Positions 53,312 through 62,976 of a stretch of 64,000 bases of DNA are shown piece by piece. The notes beneath the pieces are model-generated. The model was not told the DNA's origin. It worked only from the letters and a program-made list of their open reading frames with translations, and made no database searches. The position numbers were made by a program, and so were the translations under genes. The DNA is from Candidatus Pelagibacter sp. FZCC0015. Its GTDB lineage: Bacteria > Pseudomonadota > Alphaproteobacteria > Pelagibacterales > Pelagibacteraceae. The stretch spans positions 124,001-188,000 of the forward strand of contig NZ_CP031125.1 in the NCBI RefSeq assembly GCF_007833635.1. Reading direction: 5' to 3'. Each line of letters opens with the position of its first letter. Positions within the stretch are counted from its first letter, which is position 1.

Positions 53312-55526
53312 CCAAAGGTTTGCCAGTCGACAATGTGTGTTTAATTCTTTCTTGAGTTTGTTTTGTTTCTATCAATCTCATAAAAGAGTCTAGTTCTAAT
53401 TTATAAAGATCATCCTCTGACAATTCTTTTTCAATAGTAGTGTCTCCACCACTTAAAACGTTTGCAAGTTCAGTTCCAACATGCATACCATGATCTAAAA
53501 TTACCTTTTCGTTGTATAATTTCTCTAAAACCTTAACCATTTTATCTTTCAACGGCTTTCCAGAAAGTTTGAATTTGCACTCTTCTGGAGGAACAAAATC
53601 ATTATTTTGATCAATTAAATTTTTTGATTCCTCAAAAAGACTGTTTCTATTCATTATTTTTTTGTCGTCTGGTCTTAAATACTTTAATGGCTCAGCCTCG
53701 ATTGGAGATGTAGCTGTTTTAGCATAACCAATAATATCAAAAACTTTTAGTGGTGCATAATCTGGGTCTGATTTTGCTTCTTCTGTTTGTGACCATCTCC
53801 ACAACATTTCCTTACATCCCCCACCTGCTGGAACTAATCCAACAATAGTTTCAACTAATCCAATAACTAAATTTGTGTGTGAGGCAACAAAATTACTTTG
53901 AACTAAAACCTCAAAACCTCCTCCAAGCGTAAGTCCAGAGGGAGCTGATACAACTGGGTACTTAGAGTATTTTAAAGTTTTGCATGTATCTTGAAAATAC
54001 TTAATGAATTTTTCAATTGATTTAAAATCTCCTTTATCAGCAAAATTCATAGTATAACTTAAATTTACACCTGCTGAAAATTGCATACTTTCATTAATTA
54101 TTATTAAGGGTTTGTCAGTTGCATTTTTCAGTGCATCCATTGAGTCATAATCTAATGCACAAGCTTTTGTTGTAAATTCAACAATATTAAAATCTTTAAA
54201 TCGATGAATTTCAGCTGAATTATTTTTATCCAGTTTAATTGCTAATGGTCTTATTTTTCCTAAAGTTTGAATGTCTGTATAAATTTGTCTTTCTCCATAG
54301 AAATTTTCATCTTTTGTTTTTGATAAATTTTCTAAAAATTTATTATTTTCAAAGCTATCAATTCTTTCAAAGAAATTATTAACTCCTATCGATTTCAACA
54401 TTTCAAAAGGACCCATTGCCCAATTAAAACCAAGTCTCATAGCTTCATCGATATCATTAAACTTATCGGTAATTCCTGGAACCAGTGAAGATGCATATTT
54501 AATTATTTTTGAAATTACAATCCAAGCATACTCACCATACTTATCTTTTCGATTAATTAAATTATTGATGTCAACAGTCTCAATTGCTAAATCTATTTTT
54601 TTTGTTGCTGAATACTCTCCTGTTTCTAAATTAATTGCTTCTAAAATTTTTTGATCTCCACTTTTATTCATTCTATAAAAGCCACCTTTTCCTTTACGAC
54701 CGGTGTAACCTGTCTCAATTAATTTTTTTACTAATGGAATTTCTTTTGCAACAATTTGAAATTCATCTTTATCAGAAAGTTCCTTTATAAAGCTTTTTAA
54801 TACATCAGCCATCAAATCAATTCCAATCAGATCATACAATCCAAATACTCCTGTTTTAGGTATACCCATTGGTCTACCAAAAACTGCATCCGCTTCTTCA
54901 ATTGAAAGTTTCATTTTGAATGCTTCCGTCATGGCAACCTGCATAGCATAAACACCAATTCTATTACCTAAAAACCCTGGGGTATCATTACAGATTATAG
55001 CTCCTTTACCAAGCTCAACTTCACAAAATTTCTTTAAAGAATTAATTTTATTTAAGTCGTTATTTTCGTTTTTAACAATTTCTAACAATCCCATGTATCT
55101 GACAGGATTAAAAAAGTGAGTGATACAAAAATCTTTTTTTTCTTCGTCATTTAGTTTTTCTGATAGAACTTTAATTGGAATTGATGATGTATTTGATGAA
55201 ACTATTGCACCTTTTTTTCTATTCTTAAATATCTTTTCATAAATATTATGTTTAATATCAATTCTTTCTACTACTGCCTCTACCACCCAATCTGCATCTT
55301 TTACTACGTCAAAATTTTCTTCAATATTTCCAACATTAATATTGGTAATTTTGCTCTTATCTATTAGCAAAGGAGGTCTAGATTTATGAATTCTTTCTCT
55401 AGCTTTTTCGCTGATTTCAGTTGTTAAATCTAAAAGAGTAACTGGTACGTCTGCATTACATAAGTGGGCAGCTATCCCACTACCCATTGTACCAGAACCA
55501 ATAACTACAACTTTTTTAATTTCCAT
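53304..55526 (-). CDS. 3-hydroxyacyl-CoA dehydrogenase/enoyl-CoA hydratase fusion (FadN-like)
   Basis: A 740-residue two-function beta-oxidation enzyme. The NAD domain comes first (VVIGSGTMGSGIAAHLCNAD, then THFFNPVRYMGLLEIV), the C-terminal 3HCDH domain follows (TGYTGRKGKGGFY) and the crotonase-like domain is last (TLGGGFEVLVQSNF, PAGGGCKEM). This order is opposite to FadB/FadJ and like FadN. The substrate chain length cannot be read. It lies downstream of the PotC-like gene with 36 bases between, so may share its transcript or not. Confidence 0.9.
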   Translation of the reverse strand: MEIKKVVVIGSGTMGSGIAAHLCNADVPVTLLDLTTEISEKARERIHKSRPPLLIDKSKITNINVGNIEENFDVVKDADWVVEAVVERIDIKHNIYEKIFKNRKKGAIVSSNTSSIPIKVLSEKLNDEEKKDFCITHFFNPVRYMGLLEIVKNENNDLNKINSLKKFCEVELGKGAIICNDTPGFLGNRIGVYAMQVAMTEAFKMKLSIEEADAVFGRPMGIPKTGVFGLYDLIGIDLMADVLKSFIKELSDKDEFQIVAKEIPLVKKLIETGYTGRKGKGGFYRMNKSGDQKILEAINLETGEYSATKKIDLAIETVDINNLINRKDKYGEYAWIVISKIIKYASSLVPGITDKFNDIDEAMRLGFNWAMGPFEMLKSIGVNNFFERIDSFENNKFLENLSKTKDENFYGERQIYTDIQTLGKIRPLAIKLDKNNSAEIHRFKDFNIVEFTTKACALDYDSMDALKNATDKPLIIINESMQFSAGVNLSYTMNFADKGDFKSIEKFIKYFQDTCKTLKYSKYPVVSAPSGLTLGGGFEVLVQSNFVASHTNLVIGLVETIVGLVPAGGGCKEMLWRWSQTEEAKSDPDYAPLKVFDIIGYAKTATSPIEAEPLKYLRPDDKKIMNRNSLFEESKNLIDQNNDFVPPEECKFKLSGKPLKDKMVKVLEKLYNEKVILDHGMHVGTELANVLSGGDTTIEKELSEDDLYKLELDSFMRLIETKQTQERIKHTLSTGKPLVN

Positions 55527-55562
55527 AGTAACTTCTATATATGAATAAATTATTTGGGTAAA

Positions 55563-56417
55563 TTATCTATTTATTCCTCTTAATCTCTCAGATCTTCTTC
55601 TTAATAATTCAGCAGTTACAAGAATTAAAGTTGATAAAAGAATTAAACAAGTTGCTACTGCAAGAATTGTCGGGCTCAATTGTTCTCTTAAACCAGTCCA
55701 CATCTGAACAGGAATAGTTGTATTTTCTAAACCTGCTAAAAACAAGACAACTACAACTTCGTCAAATGAAGTTACAAAAGCAAATAATCCTCCTGAAATA
55801 ACTCCAGGTAATATTAATGGAAGAGTAATCTTCATAAATGTGTTTACTGGATTACTTCCTAAACTCGCTGCTGCTCTTGTTACACTGTGATCAAATCCAG
55901 ATAATGTTGCAGTTACAGTAATTACAACAAATGGAGTTCCTAGTATTATATGAGCAAAAACTATTCCTGTATGCGTTGCTGCTAAACCAACCTTTGCCAT
56001 AAAGAAAAATATTGCAACACCTGATATAATTAATGGAACAATCATTGGAGAAATAAGAGTAGCCATTATAATTCCTTTGTAAGGCATGTGCCTACTACTC
56101 AATCCTAAAGCCGCCAAAGTACCTAAAATTATTGAACCAATGGTTGCAAATATTGCAATAATAAAACTATTTTTTGCAGCTAATCCCCAAGGATTTTTAG
56201 TTCCATAAATCATATCTTTGTACCATCTTAAAGAAAAAGCATCAGGATCAAGATTCTTCATTCCCTCAGAAAAAACTAAAAATTCCTCGGCATTAAACGA
56301 TAATGGAAATATTACAAATAGTGGCGCAATTAAAAAGAAAAACACAAATGCACAAATAGTTAAATAAACATAATGCCAAATTCTATAACGCGTTTCTGTA
56401 TAACTTGGTAATGCCAT
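55563..56417 (-). CDS. potC: ABC transporter permease, PotC-like
   Basis: A 284-residue inner-membrane permease of the spermidine/putrescine type with six helices and the coupling loop TRAAASLGSNPVNTFMKITLPL. It begins right after the PotB-like gene (2 bases). With the binding protein and ATPase it forms an importer for polyamines or related cationic or zwitterionic solutes. The substrate is inferred from family only. Confidence 0.88.
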   Translation of the reverse strand: MALPSYTETRYRIWHYVYLTICAFVFFFLIAPLFVIFPLSFNAEEFLVFSEGMKNLDPDAFSLRWYKDMIYGTKNPWGLAAKNSFIIAIFATIGSIILGTLAALGLSSRHMPYKGIIMATLISPMIVPLIISGVAIFFFMAKVGLAATHTGIVFAHIILGTPFVVITVTATLSGFDHSVTRAAASLGSNPVNTFMKITLPLILPGVISGGLFAFVTSFDEVVVVLFLAGLENTTIPVQMWTGLREQLSPTILAVATCLILLSTLILVTAELLRRRSERLRGINR

Positions 56418-56419
56418 AT

Positions 56420-57682
56420 TTATCCTAATTTAATATTATCTACTCCAACTAGTTTATTATAAATCCAATAAATAACTAAAACACCAGTTAACAACATTAA
56501 TCCCATTGCAGAGGCAAAGCTCCAATCTAAAGTTTGTTTCATATGGAATGCAATTTGATTACTAATTAAAGTTCCTGATGCTCCACCCACTAATGCTGGA
56601 GTAATGTAATACCCAATTGCCAAAATAAATACTAACAAACATCCCGCTCCTATACCTGGAATAGTTAATGGGAAATAAACTTTCCAAAATGCTACGAAAG
56701 GAGTTCCTCCTAAAGATTTTCCTGCTCTCATTAAACTAGGTGAGATTGTTTTCATCACACTGTAAAGTGGAAGAACCATAAAAGGTAATAATATTTGTGT
56801 CATCGCCACATAAGTTCCAACTTTATTGTACATCATTTCAGGCCTGCTATCGTCTGCAACCAATCCTATCATAACAAAGAAATCATTAACGACCCCTTGT
56901 TGTTGTAGCAAAATCATCCAACTTGCAGTTCTAACTAATAATGAAGTCCAAAAAGGTAGTAGAACACAAATCATTAATAAATTTGAATACTTCATTGGCA
57001 ATGTTGCGAGTAAATGAGCTATAGGATATCCCATTAAAAAACAGAATACTGTTACAAAAAACGCAATTTCAAGCGTTCTTAACCACAAAATTCTATGAAT
57101 TCTTCTATCTTCATCTACTTGAGCAATACTTCCATCAGCAGCATAGTACATGTCCATACCTTTTAGATATTTAGCTAATGTATAAGGTGGTGCTGTTCTT
57201 TTTATAGCCTGCCAATACTCGACTTTACCCCAATTTTTATGGACCTTCATCATCTGTTCTTTGATGCTGACACTTTCATCTATCTTTTTTCTTTTAATAT
57301 TTCTAAACAATCTTTTAGTTGTTGAATTAAAACCGTTTTTTTCTTTATTTAATCTTTGGCCAAGTTTTCCATGTTCTTGTTTCTCAACAAGAGCTTTGTA
57401 ATCATAATAAAAAGCAGAAAAAACCTCTTCAGGTGGTAACTCTTGTCCATCCCAACTTTCCATTTCCTTAAATGTTTTTGGAAGCATATTAGTAATCATT
57501 TTGTCATCAATACTTCTTGTAAACATTTCTCCAATTGGAAATATATAAGTGATGATCAAAAATAATAATAAAGGAGCTACTAGAAGAAATGCTTTAATCT
57601 TATTCTTCCGTTCAGCTTTTTTTAAACTGACCTCAAGTGGTATTCCGTCAGTTGTTAAAATTTGTTTTGTTTCAGAGCTCAT
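56420..57682 (-). CDS. potB: ABC transporter permease, PotB-like with an N-terminal insertion
   Basis: A 420-residue permease, about 130 residues longer than E. coli PotB. A first helix near 30-50 (AFLLVAPLLLFLIITYIFPI) is followed by a charged region of about 150 residues before the second helix, which would lie in the periplasm. The usual permease core and coupling loop SLMRAGKSLGGTPFVAFWKVYFPL follow. The ATG lies immediately after the T-run of the terminator behind potD, so no Shine-Dalgarno site separates them. Translation may depend on readthrough and an unusual leader. Confidence 0.88.
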   Translation of the reverse strand: MSSETKQILTTDGIPLEVSLKKAERKNKIKAFLLVAPLLLFLIITYIFPIGEMFTRSIDDKMITNMLPKTFKEMESWDGQELPPEEVFSAFYYDYKALVEKQEHGKLGQRLNKEKNGFNSTTKRLFRNIKRKKIDESVSIKEQMMKVHKNWGKVEYWQAIKRTAPPYTLAKYLKGMDMYYAADGSIAQVDEDRRIHRILWLRTLEIAFFVTVFCFLMGYPIAHLLATLPMKYSNLLMICVLLPFWTSLLVRTASWMILLQQQGVVNDFFVMIGLVADDSRPEMMYNKVGTYVAMTQILLPFMVLPLYSVMKTISPSLMRAGKSLGGTPFVAFWKVYFPLTIPGIGAGCLLVFILAIGYYITPALVGGASGTLISNQIAFHMKQTLDWSFASAMGLMLLTGVLVIYWIYNKLVGVDNIKLG

Positions 57683-57716
57683 AAAAAAATAGGGCGGTTA
57701 TTAGATAACCGCCCTA
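57683..57716 (-). terminator. Strong intrinsic terminator between potD and the permease genes
   Basis: On the minus strand a 12-bp perfect stem (TAGGGCGGTTAT / ATAACCGCCCTA, 3-base loop) is followed by seven T residues that end exactly at the potB ATG. It would limit permease expression relative to binding protein, as at the tmoX locus, and its hairpin occupies the region where a ribosome site should be. Confidence 0.92.
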
Positions 57717-57751
57717 AATATATTATATAAATTCAGTGATTAAAACTGAAA

Positions 57752-58870
57752 TTATAGGCCTGCTTTGAAAGCTTCCCACTTCTCACCAATCTCTGTTCCA
57801 TAGTCAGCCCAGAAAAATGGGTCAACTAAGAAATAGTTTTTAGTGTTAGCAGGAGCTGTTGGCATTTGAGGCATCATTTCTGTTTTGCCATCTTTGTACC
57901 ATGGCTCACCAGCAGTGATAACATCAAGAGAAGATTTTCTCCATGGAGCATATGCAATATACTTCGCACTACCAGCTAACATCTCTGTGTTAGTCATCAT
58001 AGCTAAAGCTTTTTTAGCATTTGCTTCATCTGGACCACCCTTAACTAAAGCAAAGTATTCGTAGTCAAGACCTTGACCATCCCATACTTGTTTAATTGGA
58101 GCACCTTCACCAACTTCAGCGTTAAAGAATCTTCCGTTCCAACCAGTTGCCATCACAACTTCACCAGCAACTAGTAATTCAGGTGGTTGAGCACCTGCAG
58201 ACCAGAATACACATCCACCATTTGGATCTGTACATAGTTCTTTAATCTTGTTTAAAGCTCTATCAATTCCGCCTTCTTCTAAAAGTTTTCTATAAACTCT
58301 AGTTCCACCGTCACCTAACTTAACACCGTCAGCAGCTAAAGCGATTTCTAAATTAGTTAAAGCACTATTGTAGATTGCTCTTTTTCCAGGGAATTTTTTA
58401 GTGTTAAAGAAATCCTTAATTGTTTTAGGCTCTTTACCACCGAATGCTCTTGTATCAAAAGCATAGTTCCAAGAATATAAAATGTTACCTACAGCACATT
58501 CACTTGGCATTCCTGTGAAGAAGTCTTCACTTGCAGGAGTTCCATCTGGTGCAGCTGGGAAGTCTTTATCAAAATCAAATTTAACAAATAAACCTTCGTC
58601 ACATCCGTTAATAGTATCGAATGCAAATAAGTCTATGATATCCCAAGTTATAGCACCCGCTTCTTTTTGTGCTTTGATTTCTGATAAACCACCAGAATAG
58701 TCAACCCAGTTGATTTCTATTCCAAGTGCTTTAGCAGTAGGATCACCATACCCAAGCTTTTGAGACTCTGTGTAAGCTCCACCCCATGATGCTATTGTAA
58801 CAGCAAAGGCTGAAGAAGTAAGAGATACAACAAAAGAAAGAGCTAGTAATAATTTACTTAGTTTTTTCAT
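57752..58870 (-). CDS. potD: Periplasmic solute-binding protein, PotD-like
   Basis: A 372-residue substrate-binding protein with a signal peptide (MKKLSKLLLALSFVVSLTSSAFA). SWGGAYTESQKLGYGDP opens the mature part, and LSEIKAQKEAGAITWDIIDL and GWNGRFFNAEVGEG follow, as in polyamine/opine-type family 1 binding proteins. It may bind putrescine, spermidine or a related solute, and the nearby DoeA/EutA-like genes raise an ectoine-like alternative. It has a strong GGAGGA site and its own candidate promoter. Confidence 0.88.
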   Translation of the reverse strand: MKKLSKLLLALSFVVSLTSSAFAVTIASWGGAYTESQKLGYGDPTAKALGIEINWVDYSGGLSEIKAQKEAGAITWDIIDLFAFDTINGCDEGLFVKFDFDKDFPAAPDGTPASEDFFTGMPSECAVGNILYSWNYAFDTRAFGGKEPKTIKDFFNTKKFPGKRAIYNSALTNLEIALAADGVKLGDGGTRVYRKLLEEGGIDRALNKIKELCTDPNGGCVFWSAGAQPPELLVAGEVVMATGWNGRFFNAEVGEGAPIKQVWDGQGLDYEYFALVKGGPDEANAKKALAMMTNTEMLAGSAKYIAYAPWRKSSLDVITAGEPWYKDGKTEMMPQMPTAPANTKNYFLVDPFFWADYGTEIGEKWEAFKAGL

Positions 58871-58916
58871 TATTCCTCCGTTTAAACGTTGATATAAATT
58901 AATTTATATAAGTAAA

Positions 58917-58945
58917 AGTACAACAAATAGATAAAGTGAAGTCAA
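58917..58945 (-). promoter_or_regulatory. Sigma-70-type promoter for potD
   Basis: On the minus strand TTGACT (58945-58940) and TGTACT (58922-58917) are 17 bases apart, about 47 bases before the potD ATG. The -35 is identical to that of the tmoX promoter, the other strongly expressed binding protein in the window. Confidence 0.55.
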
Positions 58946-58965
58946 CAGCTGATTTTGTCTTTAAA

Positions 58966-58984
58966 ATGTATATTAGATATACAT
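58966..58984 (-). terminator. Small inverted repeat after potA
   Basis: ATGTATAT and ATATACAT pair around a 3-base loop, 14 bases after the potA stop. A short T run (TTTT) follows on the minus strand, so it may be a weak terminator for potA, or an operator just upstream of the potD promoter. Confidence 0.35.
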
Positions 58985-58998
58985 ATTTTTAATTGAAA

Positions 58999-60084
58999 TT
59001 ATTTTGGGTCTAATGCTCTAGCGTCAACACTATTCCACCCAATATTTATATCTTGACTAACTTTTAATTCTAAATTGGATGTACTGTTAGGAACTTTAAG
59101 AATAAACTCAGAACTTCCTAAAAGATTTAATCTAACTCTTGTATGATCACCATGATAAATTACTTCCTCAATCTTCCCAGTAAACATATTATCCATCTTA
59201 TCAGTTGGATTTATCAATGCTCTTTCAGGTCTTAATGAGACTGTTGTTTTCTCACCTTTAGACTTAACAGAAATTGGATTAGCTAATATTTCTGAGTTTG
59301 CTAATTTAACTTTACATTTATCTTTATCTATATCCACAACTTCACCATTGAAAGTATTGTTCTCACCTATGAACTCAGCAACAAAAGAATTTACTGGCTT
59401 CTCATAAAGCTCAGCTGGATTTGAAAGCTGTTGAACTTTTCCATCATTGAATACTGCAATTCTGTTTGACATAGTTAATGCCTCACTTTGATCATGAGTT
59501 ACATACACAACTGTTACACCAATACTTTCATGAATATGTTTTATTTCATATTGCATGCTTTCTCTTAAATTTTTATCTAATGCTCCTAGAGGTTCATCCA
59601 TTAGTACTACTGCTGGATCAAATACTAGGGCTCTTGCAACTGCTACCCTTTGTTGCTGACCACCAGAAAGTTGAGCAGGCATTCTAGTTTCGAAACCACT
59701 TAATGAAACCATAGATAATGCTTTATCAACTTTTTTATCTATTTCATCTTTTTCAACTTTTCTTACTCTTAATGGAAAAGCCAAATTTTCATAAACTGTC
59801 ATATGTGGGAACAATGCATAGTTTTGGAAAACCATTCCGATCCCTCTTTTATGTGGAGGAATATTCGAAATTATATTTCCATCTAATAATATTTCACCAT
59901 GAGTTGGAGTTTCAAAACCAGCCAACATCATTAAACAAGTTGTTTTACCTGAACCAGATGGACCAAGCATTGTTATGAATTCACCTTCTGCAATATCTAA
60001 TTGAAGATCTTTGACGACAAGAACCTTGCCGTCATAACTTTTATCTACTTTATCGAATTTAACAAACTCTGGATTTTTAGACAT
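58999..60084 (-). CDS. potA: ABC transporter ATP-binding protein, PotA-like
   Basis: A 361-residue ATPase. Walker A GPSGSGKTTCLMMLAG near residue 41, signature LSGGQQQRVAVARAL, Walker B VLMDEPLGALD and THDQSEALTMS are complete. The C-terminal 120 residues carry the regulatory TOBE domain (TTVSLRPERALI). It is upstream of potD and belongs with potDBC. It is followed upstream by the DoeA-like gene 45 bases away, so the operon may include eutA-doeA-potADBC. Confidence 0.93.
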   Translation of the reverse strand: MSKNPEFVKFDKVDKSYDGKVLVVKDLQLDIAEGEFITMLGPSGSGKTTCLMMLAGFETPTHGEILLDGNIISNIPPHKRGIGMVFQNYALFPHMTVYENLAFPLRVRKVEKDEIDKKVDKALSMVSLSGFETRMPAQLSGGQQQRVAVARALVFDPAVVLMDEPLGALDKNLRESMQYEIKHIHESIGVTVVYVTHDQSEALTMSNRIAVFNDGKVQQLSNPAELYEKPVNSFVAEFIGENNTFNGEVVDIDKDKCKVKLANSEILANPISVKSKGEKTTVSLRPERALINPTDKMDNMFTGKIEEVIYHGDHTRVRLNLLGSSEFILKVPNSTSNLELKVSQDINIGWNSVDARALDPK

Positions 60085-60129
60085 AAAGGTGAATATAAAA
60101 CATTTGTGTAAATAGATTTCAATAGCTAA

Positions 60130-61299
60130 TTAACTCTTAATATGAAGCTCTTTTGGAAAATTACATAACAATTCTGATCCATTCTCTGTAACTCTTATAG
60201 CCTCAGATGCTTCAACACCCCAATCACCGAACTGCATCACTGCTATCATATGAAAGCAAACATTAGGTTCTAAAACTGTCATATCTCCTTTATAAATATT
60301 AAGAGTATGCTCACCCCAATCAGGAGGATAACCAATTCCTATTGAATAACCTGTTCGAGATTTTTTTTCTATTCCGTATTTATCTAAAATTTTCCAAAAA
60401 GCTTGTGCAACATCATCAGCTGTATTCCCAGGCTTAATTTGACTTATGCCTGCATTTAAAGCTTCAATTGTTTTGTTCATTGTATCAATCTTTAATTGAT
60501 TGGGTTTTCCAAGCAGAACTGTTCTTGCCATTGGAGCATGATATCTCTTATAAACTCCAGATAATTCAATAATTGTAGCCTCTCCTTCTACAAATTTATC
60601 TTGTGTTGCTGTTAAATGTGAAGCTGAAGTACCCTTCCCTGTTGGAAGTAATGTTGCAATACTAGAATATTCTCCTCCAAATTCTTCTGTTCCATAGAAT
60701 AAAGTTTTTTGAATTTCACCCACTGCATCGCACTGTCTGACACCTGGTTTAATAACCTCCATTGCAGTTTTCATTCCTTTTTCAGAAATTTTTGCAGCAG
60801 ATTTCATGAAACCTATTTCAGCATCTGATTTTACTAACCTTGCCCAATTAACTAGACGATCGCTATCTTTGATTTTTGCATTAGGTAATCCTTGCTTTAT
60901 TTTCTCATAACAAAACGCAGTGAAGTAATGCGCATCCATTTCTAATCCAATGCATAAATTATCCCATTTTCTTTCTTTTATAATCTCTACCAAATTATCA
61001 TAAGGATGTTTTGGCCAAGTATGGATATAATTTTCGTCATAAACTAAAATATTCTCATCCTTTAAATAAGTTTTAATATATGCGCCACCCGCATCTTGAG
61101 CCCTAACAAAACATAGAGGCTCTTCTGCATCTATATGAACAATTGCACATTGAGCATAATAAAAAGACCAAGCATCATAACCTGTTAGGTAATTCATGTT
61201 ATTAGTGTCATGTGAGATTAAAAGATCGATGCCTTTTTCTTGCATCATTTTTTTAACTTTTGTTAATCTTTGTTTATATTCTTCTTTTGTGAACAACAT
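60130..61299 (-). CDS. doeA: Ectoine hydrolase-like protein (DoeA/EutD, M24 fold)
   Basis: A 389-residue creatinase/prolidase-fold protein. Where metal-dependent M24 peptidases have two aspartates, this has IIELSGVYKRYHAPMART, the metal-free form seen in creatinase and DoeA. NMNYLTGYDAWSFYYAQC and the end GDWGVEASEAIRVTENG also fit DoeA, which opens the ectoine ring to acetyl-diaminobutyrate. Another amidohydrolase role is possible since doeB is not nearby. It shares one base with the EutA-like gene. Confidence 0.75.
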   Translation of the reverse strand: MLFTKEEYKQRLTKVKKMMQEKGIDLLISHDTNNMNYLTGYDAWSFYYAQCAIVHIDAEEPLCFVRAQDAGGAYIKTYLKDENILVYDENYIHTWPKHPYDNLVEIIKERKWDNLCIGLEMDAHYFTAFCYEKIKQGLPNAKIKDSDRLVNWARLVKSDAEIGFMKSAAKISEKGMKTAMEVIKPGVRQCDAVGEIQKTLFYGTEEFGGEYSSIATLLPTGKGTSASHLTATQDKFVEGEATIIELSGVYKRYHAPMARTVLLGKPNQLKIDTMNKTIEALNAGISQIKPGNTADDVAQAFWKILDKYGIEKKSRTGYSIGIGYPPDWGEHTLNIYKGDMTVLEPNVCFHMIAVMQFGDWGVEASEAIRVTENGSELLCNFPKELHIKS

Positions 61300-62045
61300 T
61301 AATTTTCTTTAAATAATTTACCAAATCCCTCGACAGAGTTATTTTTATTTATTTTAACAAGAGTGTCCCAAATTAAAGCCTGATTACTAGATAAAACTAT
61401 AGTATTTAATTTTTTCTCTAATTTATCAATAATTGGCAATACTGGTAAAGCAGTACAAGAAACAAAGAGTGCTTCAGCCCCATTTAAATCTATTTCAGAT
61501 AGAACATTATATAAATAATTCTGGTCAACTTTTCCGATATCGTAATCTGCTTCTATATCAAAATAAGAATTTGAAGTAACTTCAAATCCTTCGTTTTTAA
61601 AATATTCCAAAACTTCATCGTTAAGTTTTTTGCTATAAGGTGTAAATAGACTTATCTTACTAATATTTAACTTCTCTAAAGCTTTAATTGCAGCGGTGCT
61701 TGGTGTTGTCACTTCTGCCATAGGTTTTGCAGCTTTTACTTTTTTCTCTATAGATTCATAACCTGCGGCTATTGTTCCAGATGTGCAGCCATAAACAACA
61801 CAATCGATATCCTGATCAGGTAATATATCTTTTGTTACCTCAGTTACTTTATTTGACATTTTGATCAAATTTTCTTTTGTTAGTGGGTTATAGCATTCGA
61901 TACGATTTACAAAGAAATCAACTTCTCTGTCTTTAATTACGTTTATAAAATCTCTTTCAATCATAAAATCGCTTGCAAGCGCAATAAGTCCAATTCTTGG
62001 ATTTGATTTAGTAATATATTTGGGATCTATTTTTGTTGAATTCAT
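61299..62045 (-). CDS. eutA: EutA-like Asp/Glu racemase-superfamily protein
   Basis: A 248-residue protein with both superfamily cysteines (VVYGCTSGTIAAGY near 88 and LFVSCTALPVLPI near 198). It resembles EutA of hydroxyectoine use and maleate isomerase/arylmalonate decarboxylase relatives. The one-base overlap with a DoeA-like gene supports EutA, but eutB and eutC are absent from the window. It is divergent from the DMT transporter at 62104. Confidence 0.72.
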   Translation of the reverse strand: MNSTKIDPKYITKSNPRIGLIALASDFMIERDFINVIKDREVDFFVNRIECYNPLTKENLIKMSNKVTEVTKDILPDQDIDCVVYGCTSGTIAAGYESIEKKVKAAKPMAEVTTPSTAAIKALEKLNISKISLFTPYSKKLNDEVLEYFKNEGFEVTSNSYFDIEADYDIGKVDQNYLYNVLSEIDLNGAEALFVSCTALPVLPIIDKLEKKLNTIVLSSNQALIWDTLVKINKNNSVEGFGKLFKEN

Positions 62046-62103
62046 ATTTTAAAAGGTGAATATATCAGAAGTTCTTTAATAATCATTAATATAAAAGATA
62101 GGT

Positions 62104-62976
62104 ATGAATATAAAAGATACTTTTGTAGCGTCCTTGGTGCCTATTTTTTTAGGCTTTGGTTTTGTAATAGCTAAACCAGCATTTGAATCTTTTCCTCCTA
62201 TTCTTTTGATGGGCATAAGATTTACTTTTGCAGCATTATTGTTGATATGGTGGTTTCCAATCCCAAAAGGTTATTTAAAAAGAATATTTGCTGCATCATT
62301 AGTCGCTAATACTTTACAATATAGCATTACTTATTCAGGGTTAGATTTAATTGATGCATCGGCAGCAGTTCTTTTAGTCCAAACAGAAGTTCCGTTTGGA
62401 GTTATTTTTGCTTACTTCATTCTTAAAGAAAAACCAACTATTAGAGCTTTGATTGGTATAGCTATCGCTTTTGTTGGTGTTTACATTTTAACTGGATCTC
62501 CTAACTTGGATGGAAAATTTATTGGAATTGGTCTTACAATATTAGGATCAGCTGTATGGGCTCTTGGACAAGTTATGGTTAAACCATTAAGCAAAGAAAT
62601 AAATCCTTTAGCGTTAGTTGCTTGGTTAGCCTTATTCTCTGGACCAATATTAGTGATATTATCTTCAATAATAGATGGAAACACAATTAATTATTTAACA
62701 AATGCAAAATTTGATCATTGGATTATTGCAATTTATATAGGTTTCATCATGCAACCAATTACTTATGGTTGTTTCTATTATGTTTTGAAAAACAACCCAC
62801 TTTATAAAGTACTACCGATTGTAACTATGGGGATACCACCAACAGGTTTATTAGCTGCTATTTTTCTTTTAGGAGAAAAACCAACTCCAGAATTATTTAT
62901 AGGTGGTGCAATAATCATAGTTGGTGTGATTTTAATTGTATTTACAAAAAACAAAAAAGAAGAGGAAATAAAATGA
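62104..62976 (+). CDS. EamA/DMT-superfamily transporter
   Basis: A 290-residue membrane protein with about ten helices and two EamA repeats; VQTEVPFGVIFAYFILKEKPTIRALIG and AIFLLGEKPTPELFIGGAIIIVGV are the typical repeat ends. The direction and substrate are unknown. The final ATGA overlaps the next gene by 4 bases, so it is translated with a beta-hydroxyacid dehydrogenase. It is a paralogue of the transporter at 6721. Confidence 0.9.
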   Translation: MNIKDTFVASLVPIFLGFGFVIAKPAFESFPPILLMGIRFTFAALLLIWWFPIPKGYLKRIFAASLVANTLQYSITYSGLDLIDASAAVLLVQTEVPFGVIFAYFILKEKPTIRALIGIAIAFVGVYILTGSPNLDGKFIGIGLTILGSAVWALGQVMVKPLSKEINPLALVAWLALFSGPILVILSSIIDGNTINYLTNAKFDHWIIAIYIGFIMQPITYGCFYYVLKNNPLYKVLPIVTMGIPPTGLLAAIFLLGEKPTPELFIGGAIIIVGVILIVFTKNKKEEEIK

